DNA of 64,000 nucleotides. It comes from Semisulcospira habei (Eukaryota; Mollusca; Gastropoda; Semisulcospiridae). Below the pieces are notes generated by a model that had not been told where the DNA came from, did not search any database, and was given only the letters and a program-made list of their open reading frames with translations. The stretch covers positions 19,887,709 through 19,951,708 of the forward strand of contig BTPG01000004.1 of NCBI GenBank assembly GCA_036245525.1, in the 5' to 3' direction. Position numbers and translations under genes: made by a program. Positions 22,206 to 33,400 of this stretch are shown here, one piece after another. How positions within the stretch are numbered: position 1 is the first letter of the stretch; every line of letters starts with the position of its first letter.

Positions 22206-22434
22206 CTGGAAATGGGTCAACAGACTAATCATACACGCATGTTTGGATATTTGTTTGGTTGGTTGGTTGTACATTGCTTAAAGAACCGACAGCCGCAAGG
22301 ACTTCCTCATGATGTGCATACGCGGCGAAAAAACAACAGAACAACAACAAAAACAACACCAAACAAACAAACCCAAAAATGCGCATGTATGTATGTATGC
22401 AAAGATGTGCTTAGAAACAAATTGCTCACCGTTC

Positions 22435-22503
22435 GTTCGTCGGTAGTGGCTTTTGTCGCGATGATTCCTGCAGGATTGGGAATCATCGCGACAAAAGCCA
22501 CTA
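22435..22503. repeat. Family D palindrome in an NCX intron
   Basis: 'ggcttttgtcgcgatgattc' pairs with 'gaatcatcgcgacaaaagcc'. Both outer ends are lost. Confidence 0.75.
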
Positions 22504-23286
22504 ATAATACCGTTATTATATAGGCGCTCTTTCTCAATTTTGGGGGCAAATCGACTCAAAGCGCCGCGAACTGAAACCCAACACGCACACTCACGTAACA
22601 GACACGGATTTTCGCCATTTAAGACAAACACAGTACAAGTCAGACGAAGGGCCAGTTCAGCTACTGAAGTTACAGAGATTTTTGAACGCTTGTATTTGAA
22701 ATTTGTAAAGTGGCCTGAAACCGGTACCAAAGTGTGTGTGTGTGGGGGGGGGGGGGTTGGGGGGTGGGGTGGCAATGGCAACCGACAAAGGGGAACGTTT
22801 TGCTTCCAAGAATAATGGCTAAACCATGACTGTTCAAAGGTAGTGCCGGCTTAGCTTGATGCTTCGGAGATGCAGTTTATTAAGGGGTGGGGTGGGGGTG
22901 GAGGGGAGGGGGAGGGGTGATGTTCAATCAAACAAGAAATGAAGCTGAAAAAAAAAAACCAACTCAACGAAACACGACGTAGGTAACTATAATCATAAAG
23001 TTGCATACAAAATCATGCATGACTGCTACGGAAAACAAAGTTCGCAGTGAGATCGTCTTCACTGCGCAAACTCAAAATAGTCAATGAACTGATCCGCAAG
23101 CTGAATGCGCATTTTCATACGTAGTGGTTGTACAGCGAGATGATCTTTAGGAGGGGGCACAGGGTCGTCTTGACCTGGCAAACAAACCACCAGCATCCGC
23201 ACAAGAGTGAACGTAAAGCAAACAAGAAAGAAAGAACGAAAGGAAGAACTATGGTCGATCTTTCTAAAGAGCAGCAATTAAGTCGT

Positions 23287-23500
23287 ATAGCCCATTCAGC
23301 CCTGACGCACTACAGCAGGAGATGGAACGACCATGATAATTCAAGGGTAGTGCCAGATTAGCTTGGCGCCTGTCGGCGCCAAGCTAATCTGGCACTGCCC
23401 TTGAATTATCATGGTCGATCCATCTCCTGCAACAGGTGCATAGTCATTAGATGACGCCTCAAAAATTTGGAAAATACGTACGCCGGGCTGAATGAGTTAA
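23287..23500. mobile_element. Family A hairpin element, nearly intact
   Basis: The left end is 'cccattcagccctgacgcac' and the right end 'cgggctgaatgagttaa'. It has long perfect arms around 'ggcgcctgtcggcgcc'. It lies in the NCX intron 22206-23809. Confidence 0.85.
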
Positions 23501-23548
23501 GGACAACTCCAGAATTTGGAACTTTCGGCCCTAGGGTTGAATGTGGAA

Positions 23549-23791
23549 ATCCCTTTACTCCCAGTAGACGCACATCGCGCTTTAGTTAGAAATCATTGTA
23601 AATTCAAAGTCAAATCGCCCCAACCGTTTATAAAGAAAAAAAAAACAAACAAAAAAACCCAGGGATATAAAGTAGTTTCTGCAAGAGGCGTAGATCCTCA
23701 TACGTCCCCGCAACTGCGGGGGCTCATGAAGACCTGCACATCTTGCTGTTGGGTGGGGGAGTTCAATTCTTCTCGGCAGTGAAGGGGTTAA
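23549..23791. mobile_element. Family B element beside an NCX splice donor
   Basis: The core hairpin is at 23681-23745. The outer ends are 'ccctttactcccagtag' and 'ggcagtgaaggggttaa'. The right end is 18 bp from the exon at 23810-23909. Confidence 0.75.
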
Positions 23792-23809
23792 GAACAAAGT
23801 TGAACGTAC

Positions 23810-23909
23810 CTGCACTGACGGTGATGGCGTCAGTGAACTGTTCTCGCCAGGAGGACGTCCCCACCACTAAGGACACGTTGGCCTTCTTCAACAGCTTGTC
23901 CACCACGCT
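23810..23909 (-). CDS. NCX: NCX exon: loop-to-membrane linker
   Basis: This 100-bp exon has acceptor 'tttttttttcag' and donor 'gcag|gtacgt'. It encodes 33 residues plus one base: SVVDKLLKKANVSLVVGTSS then WREQFTDAITVSA. VVGTSSWREQF and AITVSAG are hallmarks of the C-terminal end of the NCX cytosolic loop. It begins in phase 0, matching the previous exon's end at EFK, and the trailing G joins GC of the next exon to make glycine. A TTAA-flanked family B hairpin element ends only 18 bp inside the downstream intron (right end 23791), so the donor lies very close to a foldback structure. Confidence 0.94.
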
Positions 23910-23976
23910 CTGAAAAAAAAAGCAAAAACCGCCCGATATAGGGCTGCACACCCGCCAAGGAGAACCACACAACTTA

Positions 23977-24484
23977 AGGCCCCGCCACACGTGTCGGTTG
24001 TGCCCCGATTTTGAAGCCGATTCCGATCCGATTGCGATCGGATGACGTCAATTATCCGATCCGGTCCCAATCGGCTGGGAATCGGGTGTCTAGAACCTGC
24101 TCTATTTTTCCGATCCGAATCGGTCCCGATCGTAAGCTTCAACCAATCAGAGCGCGTCTCGCAAAGCATGTCGTTTCAGCACGGTTTGCAAATGGCCGAA
24201 CACGCCTGTTGTGATCAGTACCACCGCCGTTGCCGCTGATGTTTCGCACGCCTCTTCCCGAATATAATGCAAAACTGCTGATAATGCAAGCACATCATCA
24301 TCACTGTCAAAACTAGCAGTCATTTTGCAGAACAGGTACGACTTTGATCTTCGGTTCAAACTGGTCGGCTAAACAAGTCGGGACTTCAAATGTCAGTGTG
24401 GCAGTGCTCACGTTTTTTTAGTCCGGCCCGATTCGAAAACTGATCGGGAATCGGCCTCAAAACCGGGCTCGTGTAGCGGGGCCT
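23977..24484. mobile_element. MITE-like DNA element with 'aggccccgc' inverted ends and TTA duplication
   Basis: Terminal inverted repeats are 'aggccccgccacacg' at the left and the complement of 'cgtgtagcggggcct' at the right. They are flanked by TTA at 23974-23976 and 24485-24487. The 3-bp TTA duplication fits PIF/Harbinger-type elements. Subterminal blocks with 'ccgatcc' and 'gatcgg' motifs are repeated in inverted order. No transposase frame is present. It lies in the NCX intron between the exons at 23810 and 25531. Confidence 0.7.
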
Positions 24485-24630
24485 TTAGACAGACACGTAA
24501 ACGAAGAGATACATTCTTACATCGGTCTTTCGATGATACCGACAATCTCATTCGAATCATTTTGAAACCTCATGTTGAGAGCGAAAGCGAGTAGAAAAAT
24601 GTGTTAACCCCTTCACTTACACTGTACGTA

Positions 24631-25135
24631 CATTATACGTCTGAAGTTTGTGTAAGCGTACATTATACGTCTGAAGTTTGTGTAAGCGTACATTATACGT
24701 CTGAAGTTTGTGTAAGCGTACATTATACGTCTGAAGTTTGTGTAAGCGCACATTGTACGTCTGAAGTTTGTGTAGGCGCACATTGTACGTCTGAACTTTG
24801 TTTAAGCGCACATTGTACATCTGAAGTTTGTGTAGGCGCACATTGTACGTCTGAACTTTGTTTAAGCGCACATTGTACGTCTGAACTGACTTTGTGTACG
24901 CGTACATTGTACGTCTGAAGTTTGTGTAAGCGTACAATGTACGTCTGAAGTTTGTGTAAGCGTACAATGTACGTCTGAAGTTTGTGTAAGCGTACATTGT
25001 ACGTCTGAAGTTTGTGTAAGCGCACATTGTACGTCTCAACTTTGTGTACGCGTACAACGTCTGAAGTTTGTGTAAGCGTACAATGTACGTCTGAAGTTTG
25101 TGTAAGCGTACATTGTACGTCTGAAGTTTGAGTAA
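24631..25135. repeat. Minisatellite, about 17 copies of a 30-bp unit
   Basis: The unit is 'cattgtacgtctgaagtttg' plus 'tgtaagcgta', with variation at the 'cattata/cattgta/caatgta' and 'gaag/gaac' positions and a few short units. It lies in the NCX intron between exons 23810-23909 and 25531-25661. It is followed by a GACGGACGAC-type GC-rich repeat at 25289-25325. Confidence 0.95.
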
Positions 25136-25392
25136 ATTCAAAGGGAAAGATCCTAATCCCCTGTGACCCTTGACAGAGGCGAAGGAAATTGGTATGTTTA
25201 GAAAGGACTTGCCACCAAGCAACCTTGGGCCAAGTTTGAAGACTGTGGCTTGAATAGTCTCCTAGAAAATGCCAACGTAAAAGTGTACCACGGACGACGG
25301 ACGACGCCGGACGGACGACGGACGGAAGACCACTGGCCCATAGCACAGACTTACCTTTGCTTCGCACGTGAGCCAAAAACCGTTTTATTTAC

Positions 25393-25475
25393 AGGCGCCA
25401 AGCTCATCTGGCACTACCCTTGAAGTATCATGGCCAATCCATCCCCTGCTGTTGGACGTTGGGGCTAAATGGGTG
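25393..25475. mobile_element. Right half of a family A element
   Basis: It runs from 'caggcgccaagctcatctgg' to 'ggggctaaatgggtgaa'. The left half is missing. Confidence 0.6.
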
Positions 25476-25530
25476 AAACATACTGGCTTTTATAATGTTA
25501 GGGAAACGTACACAGATAATGCTGGCGTAC

Positions 25531-25661
25531 CTTGAACTCTTGCGACTCCTTGACCACAATGGTGCATTGAACGGTCTCTCCCAGTCTCGGCTTGCCCAGC
25601 TCAGTCAGGCGCTCCCCCTCCACACTGCCCATGGCGCCGGAGTCCTTGTCGCTGTTTTTCC
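25531..25661 (-). CDS. NCX: NCX exon: end of Calx-beta 2 domain
   Basis: This 131-bp exon has acceptor 'ccactag' and donor 'ttcaag|gtacgc'. It encodes 43 residues after a split glycine. A polar, probably disordered stretch (KNSDKDSGAMGSVEGE) is followed by RLTELGKPRLGETVQCTIVV and KESQEFK. The segment LGKPRLGE...KESQEFK aligns with the end of the second Ca2+-binding domain of animal NCX proteins (MGRPILGEH...EESYEFK in vertebrates). It starts with two bases and ends on a codon boundary, matching its neighbours on both sides. Small cassette exons that many animals carry between the A/B exon and this one were not recognised in the 32-kb intron. The variable polar stretch at the start may correspond to part of that region. 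Confidence 0.92.
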
Positions 25662-25827
25662 CTAGTGGACAACACACGGCAGACAACACATCAACATCTG
25701 CTGCAAACCCCGACACATACCCCACTCTGGTTACCTCCACACAAGCACCACATTCGCTGGTTGTACATTGCTTAATGTCCTCACAGCAAGACACAAACGT
25801 ACTCTGAACGTGCCTGCTCTGCATGAA

Positions 25828-26025
25828 AAAACAAACAAACAAACAAGCAAACATCCCCGCAAACGCACCCCCAAAAAAACAACAACAAACAAACAAAAAA
25901 AAAAACAACAAAAAAAACAAACAAACAAACAACACACACAACCCCACCCCCCCAGAAAACAACAACTAAACAACAACAACAACAAAACAACAACAACAAC
26001 CAAACAATAAACCCAACAACAACAG
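25828..26025. repeat. AAC/AAAC-rich low-complexity tract
   Basis: A purine-amine rich tract of AAC, AAAC and short C runs. Long Val/Leu/Phe-rich open frames on the minus strand come from this. Confidence 0.9.
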
Positions 26026-26159
26026 CAAAGAAGAACAGGACATGTATGTATGTGTGTCGCAGATCAGGCGAGGTGTGACCAGTCTGCGCGCAAGCACACA
26101 CCAGTATCTGCTGGACGAATCTTGAGGTACATAGGCCGTGTGTGCAGAAAATGATAATT

Positions 26160-26242
26160 TTAAGACACATTCGAAACGTGCCGCATCCGGATACGCGGCT
26201 TTACGCCGCGTATCCGGATGCGGCACGTCTCGAATGTGTTAA
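26160..26242. mobile_element. Family C palindrome, TTAA to TTAA
   Basis: 'acacattcgaaacgtgccgc' pairs with 'gcggcacgtctcgaatgtgt' around 'tacgcggctttacgccgcgta'-like sequence. It lies near the 3' end of the large NCX intron's neighbourhood (about 500 bp from exon 25531-25661). Confidence 0.85.
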
Positions 26243-26596
26243 TCTATAATTTCACTCCTTGACCGCCGGGGCACTGCGAGCAGCGACCTCTGTTGGACGC
26301 CCCAGAAGATCATACAGAAAGATGGAGTGGAGCTGCAGATCAACGCCTTCGCTACTGGCGCACAGTAACAACGCCCACATGCAGCAGACCCTCGTAACCC
26401 ACAGCAGTCGCGGGGGCTGGTCAGGATCTACTCCTCTTGCCAGTGCAATTTTTGTCTGGGTTTCTCGGTGAAGCGGGCGTTGACCTTGAATGGTTTTAGA
26501 GGCACGGACCAGCTCTGAGCAATCACTATTTGTGCGCGAAAATGAGCGTCTTCTAGGCGCTCTCTCAACAAAAGTCTTGGAGAGCAGGCGGAGTTA

Positions 26597-26663
26597 CCTG
26601 TCATTAAAGAACACCATTTAGGTGGCTAGAGTTACCTAAATGATGATCTTTAATGACAGGTTA
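26597..26663. repeat. Hairpin
   Basis: 'acctgtcattaaagaacacc' pairs with 'gatgatctttaatgacaggt', with a few bulges. Confidence 0.7.
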
Positions 26664-27549
26664 TATCTAAACAGAGTAGTCGCTCAAAACGGGTTCTGCC
26701 GCAATGTGTAAGCACTGGAAATGCTGATCACACCAACAGAAATTAGCGTAATGTTACAGAAAAAGAGAGATACATTGAACATGCGTATATTTGAATTTTA
26801 ACATTTGATAACAAATTATCAGTTGAACAAATGACATCAGTAAATATCCAAGTCACATTTTAAAAAAAAATCACACGTCAGCAGAGAAATATGCAGTCAT
26901 ATACCGGTGCCCAAACAAAGCAGTCCAGCAGGCACACGTCACGTACAACCTGCTGATGACCAAACATGGTCACAACTCACATCAGTACAAAATCGATCAG
27001 CCAAACACACAAGGCAGCAAATAAGCGAAGCCAGCAATAAATAACTTACGCAACCACGGCAAATTTACACCCGGCGAATGCAAAAGGAAGTAAATCCATT
27101 TTGTTGTACAGCGAGATTTCATTTGATGAAAATGAAAATATTGGGGGGTTTTCTACACAAAAAAGAAAGGATTGGATTTATAGGGCAGACGCTACCAGTA
27201 ACGCCGAAAGACATGAGCACGTACGTCGCAAAATAAATTCAAAGCTTATCAACGTCATATGAGCTAAACAACATCTACAACTGTGTGCTGGTGGTGTCAT
27301 TTATTTGTATATTTGCGTGCTGACTTGTGATTTTGGACCTTACCGTTGTAGGCCTCGTAGTCTAAAATCACATACCAGGATATGATTGCAGACTTCAAGT
27401 AACCTCACTGTGCCCCTGAAACCCTAATATGGTATTTAAAGTCGAATCTCACAACATTTAAAACAATGAATCTACGCACACACATACAACTGAAACACAC
27501 ATAACAAAACCATTCCCAGTTAAAAGTATTTTGATGATGCTGATACGCG
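26664..27549. other. NCX intron sequence, nothing recognised
   Basis: It has no splice-bordered segment with NCX similarity on the minus strand and no repeat beyond a decayed family F copy at 27308. Confidence 0.55.
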
Positions 27550-27749
27550 CCACCACGATGGTGCTACACGGTCAACAAAGAGAAGACCTAAGATCAAGGC
27601 CACCACGATGGTGCTAAACGGTCAGCAAAAGGAGGACCTGAGATCAAAGCCACCATGATGGTGCTACACAGTCAACAGAAAAAAGACCTAAGATCAGCAC
27701 CACCGCGATGGCGCTACACGGTCAACAATTGGATGCCCTGTGATCGTCC
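27550..27749. repeat. Four copies of a 50-bp unit
   Basis: 'ccaccacgatggtgctacac' with 'ggtcaacaaa...gacctaagatcaa' occurs at 27550, 27600, 27650 and 27700. Confidence 0.85.
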
Positions 27750-28076
27750 AAGCCACCATGATAAAACGATAAAAGCACAATGGACAATTTCCGTCGGCTC
27801 AAAGAAACATAAAACACACAAGAAAGACATGATGATAATACTAATACATAAAATCAACAAACACATGAAATAATTTGTCATTAAAGAATAGAAAAGAAAA
27901 ATCTATAAGAAGGGCCATGAAAAACATTTGCGTATTCATCAACATTTATTATTGGCTCAATACACGTCACAATAAAACACATTTTCATCACATCATTTTG
28001 ACTCTGTGCTTTGAACACTCGATGTTCTCCTCCATCGGAGATTGTGTCAAATAAGTATAGGAAAGACTTAAATCAA

Positions 28077-28137
28077 GAGACATATATTCTCATGAGCCCC
28101 CGCAGTCTGCGGGGGCTCATGAGGATCTATGCCTCTG
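28077..28137. repeat. Family B hairpin core
   Basis: 'catgagcccccgcagtctgc' pairs with 'gcgggggctcatg'. The outer stem has two mismatches. Confidence 0.75.
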
Positions 28138-28299
28138 ACAGATGAATGTTTTCGGATTAGTCAAGCCTACAAAACAACTCATTAATATTAATGACTTTAT
28201 TGGATTCTTGTAATCTGCTGGGCAGGTTTAGCATATCTCATAATTTGTCGCCTAGGCTTAGCATACAAGATGTTCCCTACCCTGCTTGACACCCAATAA

Positions 28300-28520
28300 G
28301 CCTGGCCGCCAGTGGCCAACTTTGAAATAATTGTAAATTCAATACAACGGAGCGCAGTTCGTAGAATGGACGGGGATACAAAACAAGGCCAGCAAGAGAC
28401 ATAGAACCTCATGAGCCCCCGCAACTGCGGGGGCTCATGAGGTTATATGTCTCTTGCAGTTGGGTGGTGTTCAATGAGTTTCTAAGCCTCATTTACTTCA
28501 CTCGGCAGTGAATGAGTTAA
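28300..28520. mobile_element. Family B element, full length
   Basis: The perfect core is at 28392-28457 ('gcaagagacatagaacctca' and complement). The ends are 'ggccgccagtggcc' and 'cggcagtgaatgagttaa'. Confidence 0.8.
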
Positions 28521-29095
28521 TGTCACCTTGACTTTTTCACCCCAAAATGATTCACCGAGTCGTTCAACCCACGGCCGAGGAAATGCGCTCACTATGACAG
28601 GTAGCTTTCAGAAAGATTGATGGAAACAACGCATTACGCATTACGATTTACGAGTGCTTTTCAAACCTGAAAACAGCTGCAGCATCTTAGAAAAGTACAG
28701 TGTTCTCGATTCTCTGCAATATTCATGAGGTGAAGGAAACCTCGCTTTCGATTCGTAACTTTCACACCGTGGTGTGACGCTAATTGGAGTGTCACATCAC
28801 TGCAGACCACGATTCCAAGACAGATGTCGTACTGTGGAACGCATAGAATTGCGTCGACAGAATGTCACAGATCGCGGCGACCCAAGCAATGACGTGGAGG
28901 TCTCCGAAAGCCTCGCTTTCGCTCGCCCAATAAGAATAGTCAATAGAAAGAGTTGAGAAAGACGCGCGGGTGCTACTTTTCAGTCCATTATTTTCCGGAA
29001 TCCAGACCAGAACAATGCAAACATTTTCAACAAAGAACGAAACGCGCTTAGAAAGGACAAGTAAAACGCATACATTTCCAAAAGAACAATCAAAC

Positions 29096-29128
<33 letters not shown>

Positions 29129-29162
29129 CAACGTACGCTATGCATCTCACTGAGGGCGCACT

Positions 29163-29217
29163 TTTAACTCATTCGCGGCCAGCCGCATCCGGATGCGGCT
29201 GGCCGCGAATGAGTTAA
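29163..29217. mobile_element. Perfect TTAA-flanked palindrome (short family C variant)
   Basis: A 55-bp dyad 'ttaactcattcgcggccagc' with its exact complement surrounds 'cgcatccggatgcg'. Its right TTAA (29214-29217) is also the left TTAA of the next family A element. It is absent from copy 2 of the 2-kb duplication. Confidence 0.85.
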
Positions 29218-29427
29218 CCCATTCAACTCCATGGCCGCATATCCCGAATTTTGGAGCTGTCACCTAAAGACTGTATACGAAATGCGGGGGATGGATCGAC
29301 CAAGATAATTCAAGGGTAGTGCCAGATTAGCTTGGCGCCTGCTGGCGCCAAGCTAATCCGGCACTACGCTTGAATTATCATGGTCAATCCATCCCTCGCT
29401 GTAGTGCATCAGGGCGAAATGGGTTAG
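29214..29427. mobile_element. Family A hairpin element in duplication copy 1
   Basis: The left end 'ttaacccattcaactccatg' shares its TTAA with the adjacent palindrome. The core is intact around 'ggcgcctgctggcgcc'. Its counterpart in copy 2 is at 31127-31313. Confidence 0.8.
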
Positions 29428-30053
29428 ATCATGCGTTACTGACCTTCCGCGTTAACGGCCGATGTATCTCTCATTGGCTGTGCCACTTGAAATAACAGAC
29501 GTAAAAAGATTTTCATAATTATATTAGATAATTAGATACTATTTTAGATAACTAGATAATTATTTTCCAACATAAATATCAATTAAACAAAAAACAAAAC
29601 TAACTGACTGACTGACTGACTGACTGATTAACTAACTAACTAACTGAGACTCGTTTGTCGTAATCTCGATTAGGGTGCAAAATAAATGAGCGTATATTGT
29701 CGATCTATTTCTCGCAACAGGTGCTAAGAAACCCCCCCCCAAAAAAAAAAAACAAACAAACAAACAAACAAACAAACAAACAAACAAACAAACAAACAAA
29801 CGAACAAAAAAATCCCACGAAATTTCTACTGACTGAGAAAAAAAAAAAGTTTCATAACATTTTTTTGTAAACGCCCACGTCGCAACACGTGATGTTTCAT
29901 TATAAGATCATGTCATGGAGAGACATGTCATACAGTTGGTATTTCATGGCCACATCAATGCAATCCGCTCGTAACACCTTGCATCACAATACTGAAGCGA
30001 TATCATGCATTCTATACTTGATCGTCAACTCCCTCTGTCAGACCCTACCATCT

Positions 30054-30111
30054 GCAAGAGGCGTAGATTCGCATGAGGCCCAAGGGGTTCGTGAAAATCT
30101 ACGCATCTTGC
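30054..30111. repeat. Family B hairpin core, duplication copy 1
   Basis: The short-loop variant 'gaggcccaaggggttc' is at a position equivalent to 32178 in copy 2. Confidence 0.7.
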
Positions 30112-30368
30112 TGACAGAAGTCAGTCTCCTTTTCATCCCCCAGAAAACCATCTGGGTGCTTAAAAAAAAAAAAAAAAAAAAAAAAATATTGTAGCAGCTG
30201 TTGTGCGCAACGCGTCGCGGCATAGAAAAATGTCTTTAAGTCACACCATGCAATTTGAGACGAAAATCGAAGTTTCGTAGACGTTTTATGTCGACGAGCA
30301 CGTGCCTTGCCTCTTCTGGACGCGACACCTCCATAGACCGGTGCAAAAAGCTAATGGTCTAAGAGAAC

Positions 30369-30570
30369 TTAACGCGCAAAGCCCTGACACGATGCGACAG
30401 AAGCCGCAAATCGACCATGATAGTTCAAGGGTGATGTCAGAATAGCTTGGCGCCTGTAGGCGCCACGCTATTCTGACACCATCCTTGAACTGTCATGGTC
30501 GATCTGTCTCCAGATCTGTGACGATGATCTCAACATTTAATAATTTCGCCTCCGGGGCTTAATGAGCTAA
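30369..30570. mobile_element. Family A element (tagttcaagg subtype), copy 1
   Basis: It begins at TTAA ('ttaacgcgcaaagccctgac'), with core 'ggtgatgtcagaatagcttg' and its partner. It ends 'gcttaatgagctaa'. Its counterpart in copy 2 is 32487-32668. Confidence 0.75.
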
Positions 30571-30987
30571 TCTCGAAATAAACCTAGAGTAGATCTATGT
30601 ATACTGTCTATGGTCTTCACTTTTGTATCTGAGCGATTGCGGATCTGAATTTAAATAAAGTTTGAAAAGAAAAAAAACAAAGAAAGAAAGAAACACGCAT
30701 AGAGATTGAAACATAATCAAAATGGATATTCGTACATGAATACAATACACTACTTATCTTCCTTGTGATAGCGCAATTCTTCTTTAGACACGGCCGGGAT
30801 TCACTTTTTTGGAGTAGCTTTTGGCGTTGAAGAACGGGAAACTCTGGTGTCACTTTTTCAATGTCTTCGTGTACTGTGTCAAGAAGATCACATTTTATGT
30901 CACAATTTTTTAAAACTCTATGTTTGTGACGATTTGACAAAGATGCTCAAGTGCTATTTTTTAGTTCATTGTTTCTCATAATCCAGA

Positions 30988-31028
<41 letters not shown>

Positions 31029-31126
31029 CAAAAATTCAGAGCTTTAAAAAAATCTCAACGAAGAAATAAACAAGCAGAACACATAATTTTCCAAAATAAC
31101 AATCACATGTTAACGGACGGCGCATT

Positions 31127-31313
31127 TTAACCCATTTAACCCCAAGAGCGGAATTTCCTAAATTTTCCCAAATGTTGAAGCTGTCACCTAAAGACTATGT
31201 ACCAGTTGCGGGAAATAGATCGACCATGATAATTCAAGCTAACCTGTCACTACCCTTGAATTATCATGGTCGATCCATCTCGTGCTGCAGTGCGTCGGGG
31301 AGAACTGTGTTAG
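31127..31313. mobile_element. Family A element with internal deletion, copy 2
   Basis: The left end is 'ttaacccatttaaccccaag'. The left hairpin arm is cut after 'gataattcaag', so the hairpin is asymmetric. Confidence 0.7.
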
Positions 31314-31408
31314 ATCATGCGGTACTGACCTTCAGCATTCACGGTCGACTTCTTTTTCATCGACTCTGCGTCTTGAAATAACAGACGTAGAAAGATTTTC
31401 GCATTTAA

Positions 31409-31514
<106 letters not shown>

Positions 31515-31811
31515 GTTTATCGTAACCTCACTTGGGGTACACATTATACATCCATTGCTCTTGAGCGTTCTTAGTCGATCTATTTCACACAAATGGCGCG
31601 TGAAAAAGGGATGAAATTTATACTAACTTAAAACATACTAAAAGTGTGTCATAATTCTTTTTCAAACTCCAGCGAGGCAACACGTGGCGTTTTATCAAAA
31701 GATCATGTCGTGTTGAGGCAAGAGAGACATGTCATACAGTTGGTATTTCATGGCCACATCAATACAATCCGTTCGTAACACCTTGCATATCAAGATACAC
31801 AGGTGACATCT

Positions 31812-32131
31812 TGTTGTTAGTTCGGGTTTAACGTCCACGGCAACGAAGTGATAATGGACGGCCCTAACGGGCGGGTTATGGGGGACAGGGAAATCTATTA
31901 GCTGTTACCTATGGAGTACGACCTGAACACTGATCAACTCAGGCGCACTCCAACTGTGCCACTTTGATTTACCAGGACCTTTCAACGGACATCCAATTGA
32001 ACAAGCCCGTCTTTTCCCCCTGGACTGCGAGTCCAGCTACCGGGGCCGGGACGGGTATTCGAATTCACGACCCGGCGATTCCCTTCGCTCTCCTGCTCCG
32101 ACGCTTAACCGCCTGAGCTATTTCGGACTCT
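31812..32131 (-). mobile_element. tRNA-derived SINE in reverse orientation
   Basis: This 320-bp element is flanked by the 11-bp repeat 'aggtgacatct' (31801-31811, 32132-32142). Read on the minus strand it starts with a tRNA-like head containing 'atagctcaggcggttaagcg' (A box) and 'gaattcgaatacc' (degenerate B box), and ends 'gacgttaaacccgaactaac' then 'aacaa'. It is in the second copy of the 2-kb duplication and absent from the first. Confidence 0.85.
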
Positions 32132-32177
32132 AGGTGACATCTATGCAAACTGTACTATCCGACATGCACTATCATCA

Positions 32178-32235
32178 GCAAGAGGCATAGATTCTCATGA
32201 GCCCCAAGGGGCTCATGAGAATCTGTGCCTCTTGC
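32178..32235. repeat. Family B hairpin core, duplication copy 2
   Basis: 'gcaagaggcatagattctca' pairs almost perfectly with its partner around 'gccccaaggggc'. Confidence 0.75.
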
Positions 32236-32486
32236 TGACAGAAGTCAGCTTCATTTTCATCCCCTAGAAAACCGTCTGGGTGCTCTTTGTGTTGTTTTAT
32301 TTTCTATATTATCGGCTGTTGTGTGCACCTCGCCTCGAAAAACATCTTCAAGTCACACCATGCAACTTTGAGATGAAAATCGTAGTTTCAACAATATTTT
32401 CCGTCTGCACGCACGTGGCTTGTCCTTTCTGGACTTGATACCCCCATTGACCGGTGCAGAAAGGTAGGAAAAGGCCTTAAAAGAAC

Positions 32487-32668
32487 TTAACCCATAAAGC
32501 CCTGACACGATGCGACACGAATTCACGACGACCATGTCCTATAGGCGTCAAGCTATCCTGACGCCGCTCTCGAACTATCATGGTCGATCTATCTCCATAT
32601 ATGTGACGTACAACCTGGAGGATATCTCCAAACTTCAACAGTTTCGTCCTCAGGGTTTAATAAGTTAA
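32487..32668. mobile_element. Decayed family A element, copy 2
   Basis: It has TTAA at both ends. The left arm is largely lost ('cgaccatgtcctataggcg'), while the right arm 'ctcgaactatcatggtcgat' is kept. Confidence 0.65.
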
Positions 32669-33400
32669 TCTCAACATAAACCTAGAATAAATCTTTTGCG
32701 TCGGTCTTAAGTTAATTAAAGTTGGAAAATAAAATCCCAGTAAAGACAGAAATACGATTAGAAAGCGCATTAATTTTACAACACAATTTTTTTTCTCAGA
32801 ATGGACATGCAGGAAAGAACACAATGCACCACTTTTCTTCTTCTTCTATTTTTTAATTTTTGTTAACATTTATTTTAGAGGTCTAATAAACTTTGTTTTT
32901 TTTTTCTCTGTCGGAATTCGTTTTCTTTTCTCGCATTTTACAAGCTTGGCAGTCACCTGTTTGGTAACGATTTTAAAGAACATTTTTTCTTTGTAGTTTC
33001 ACTATTTCACCATTTCTGCAGTATCTTCGTGTTCTGTGTTCTGCTGGGCAACATTACACATCACCGAGCACAGGTGCTCGACAGCGAATCGTTTCACAGT
33101 GTTTCACAGAAAAAAAGTAATGTCTTTACCGAGTGCCTATGTATATGACGTCTAAATTTTGTGTGACCCGGCAAAATAAAATGACCCGTAATACACAAGC
33201 TGTTGCCTAACAAGACGGTTTTCTCGGCGTCCTCTGAACATAACACTAAACAGGTACTTTAGGACAACCGTGTGCTGGTCTGTGATTTTGGGCCTTACGT
33301 CTGAAGCAGTAAGGTAAAAAAAAAAAACCCACAAAAAACACAGACCTGCACATACATACATGCGCGCACACTATGTCCATTTTATAAAAGCAATAAAATG

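Noticed and set aside
24723..25376. A 217-codon minus-strand frame rich in QTSDVQCAL repeats.
   Set aside because: It reads through the 30-bp minisatellite and shows no family similarity beyond the repeat.
25355..25380. A good splice donor match ('aaag|gtaagt' on the minus strand) between two NCX exons.
   Set aside because: No acceptor with an open frame of matching phase lies upstream, and the flanking exons already join in phase.
25731..25799. A cysteine-rich candidate exon upstream of the exon at 25531-25661, with donor 'tggag|gtaacc'.
   Set aside because: In the required phase it contains an in-frame stop, and no NCX similarity is visible.
25768..26010. Lys/Asn/Thr-rich and Val/Leu/Phe-rich frames.
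   Set aside because: They come from the AAC/AAAC low-complexity tract.
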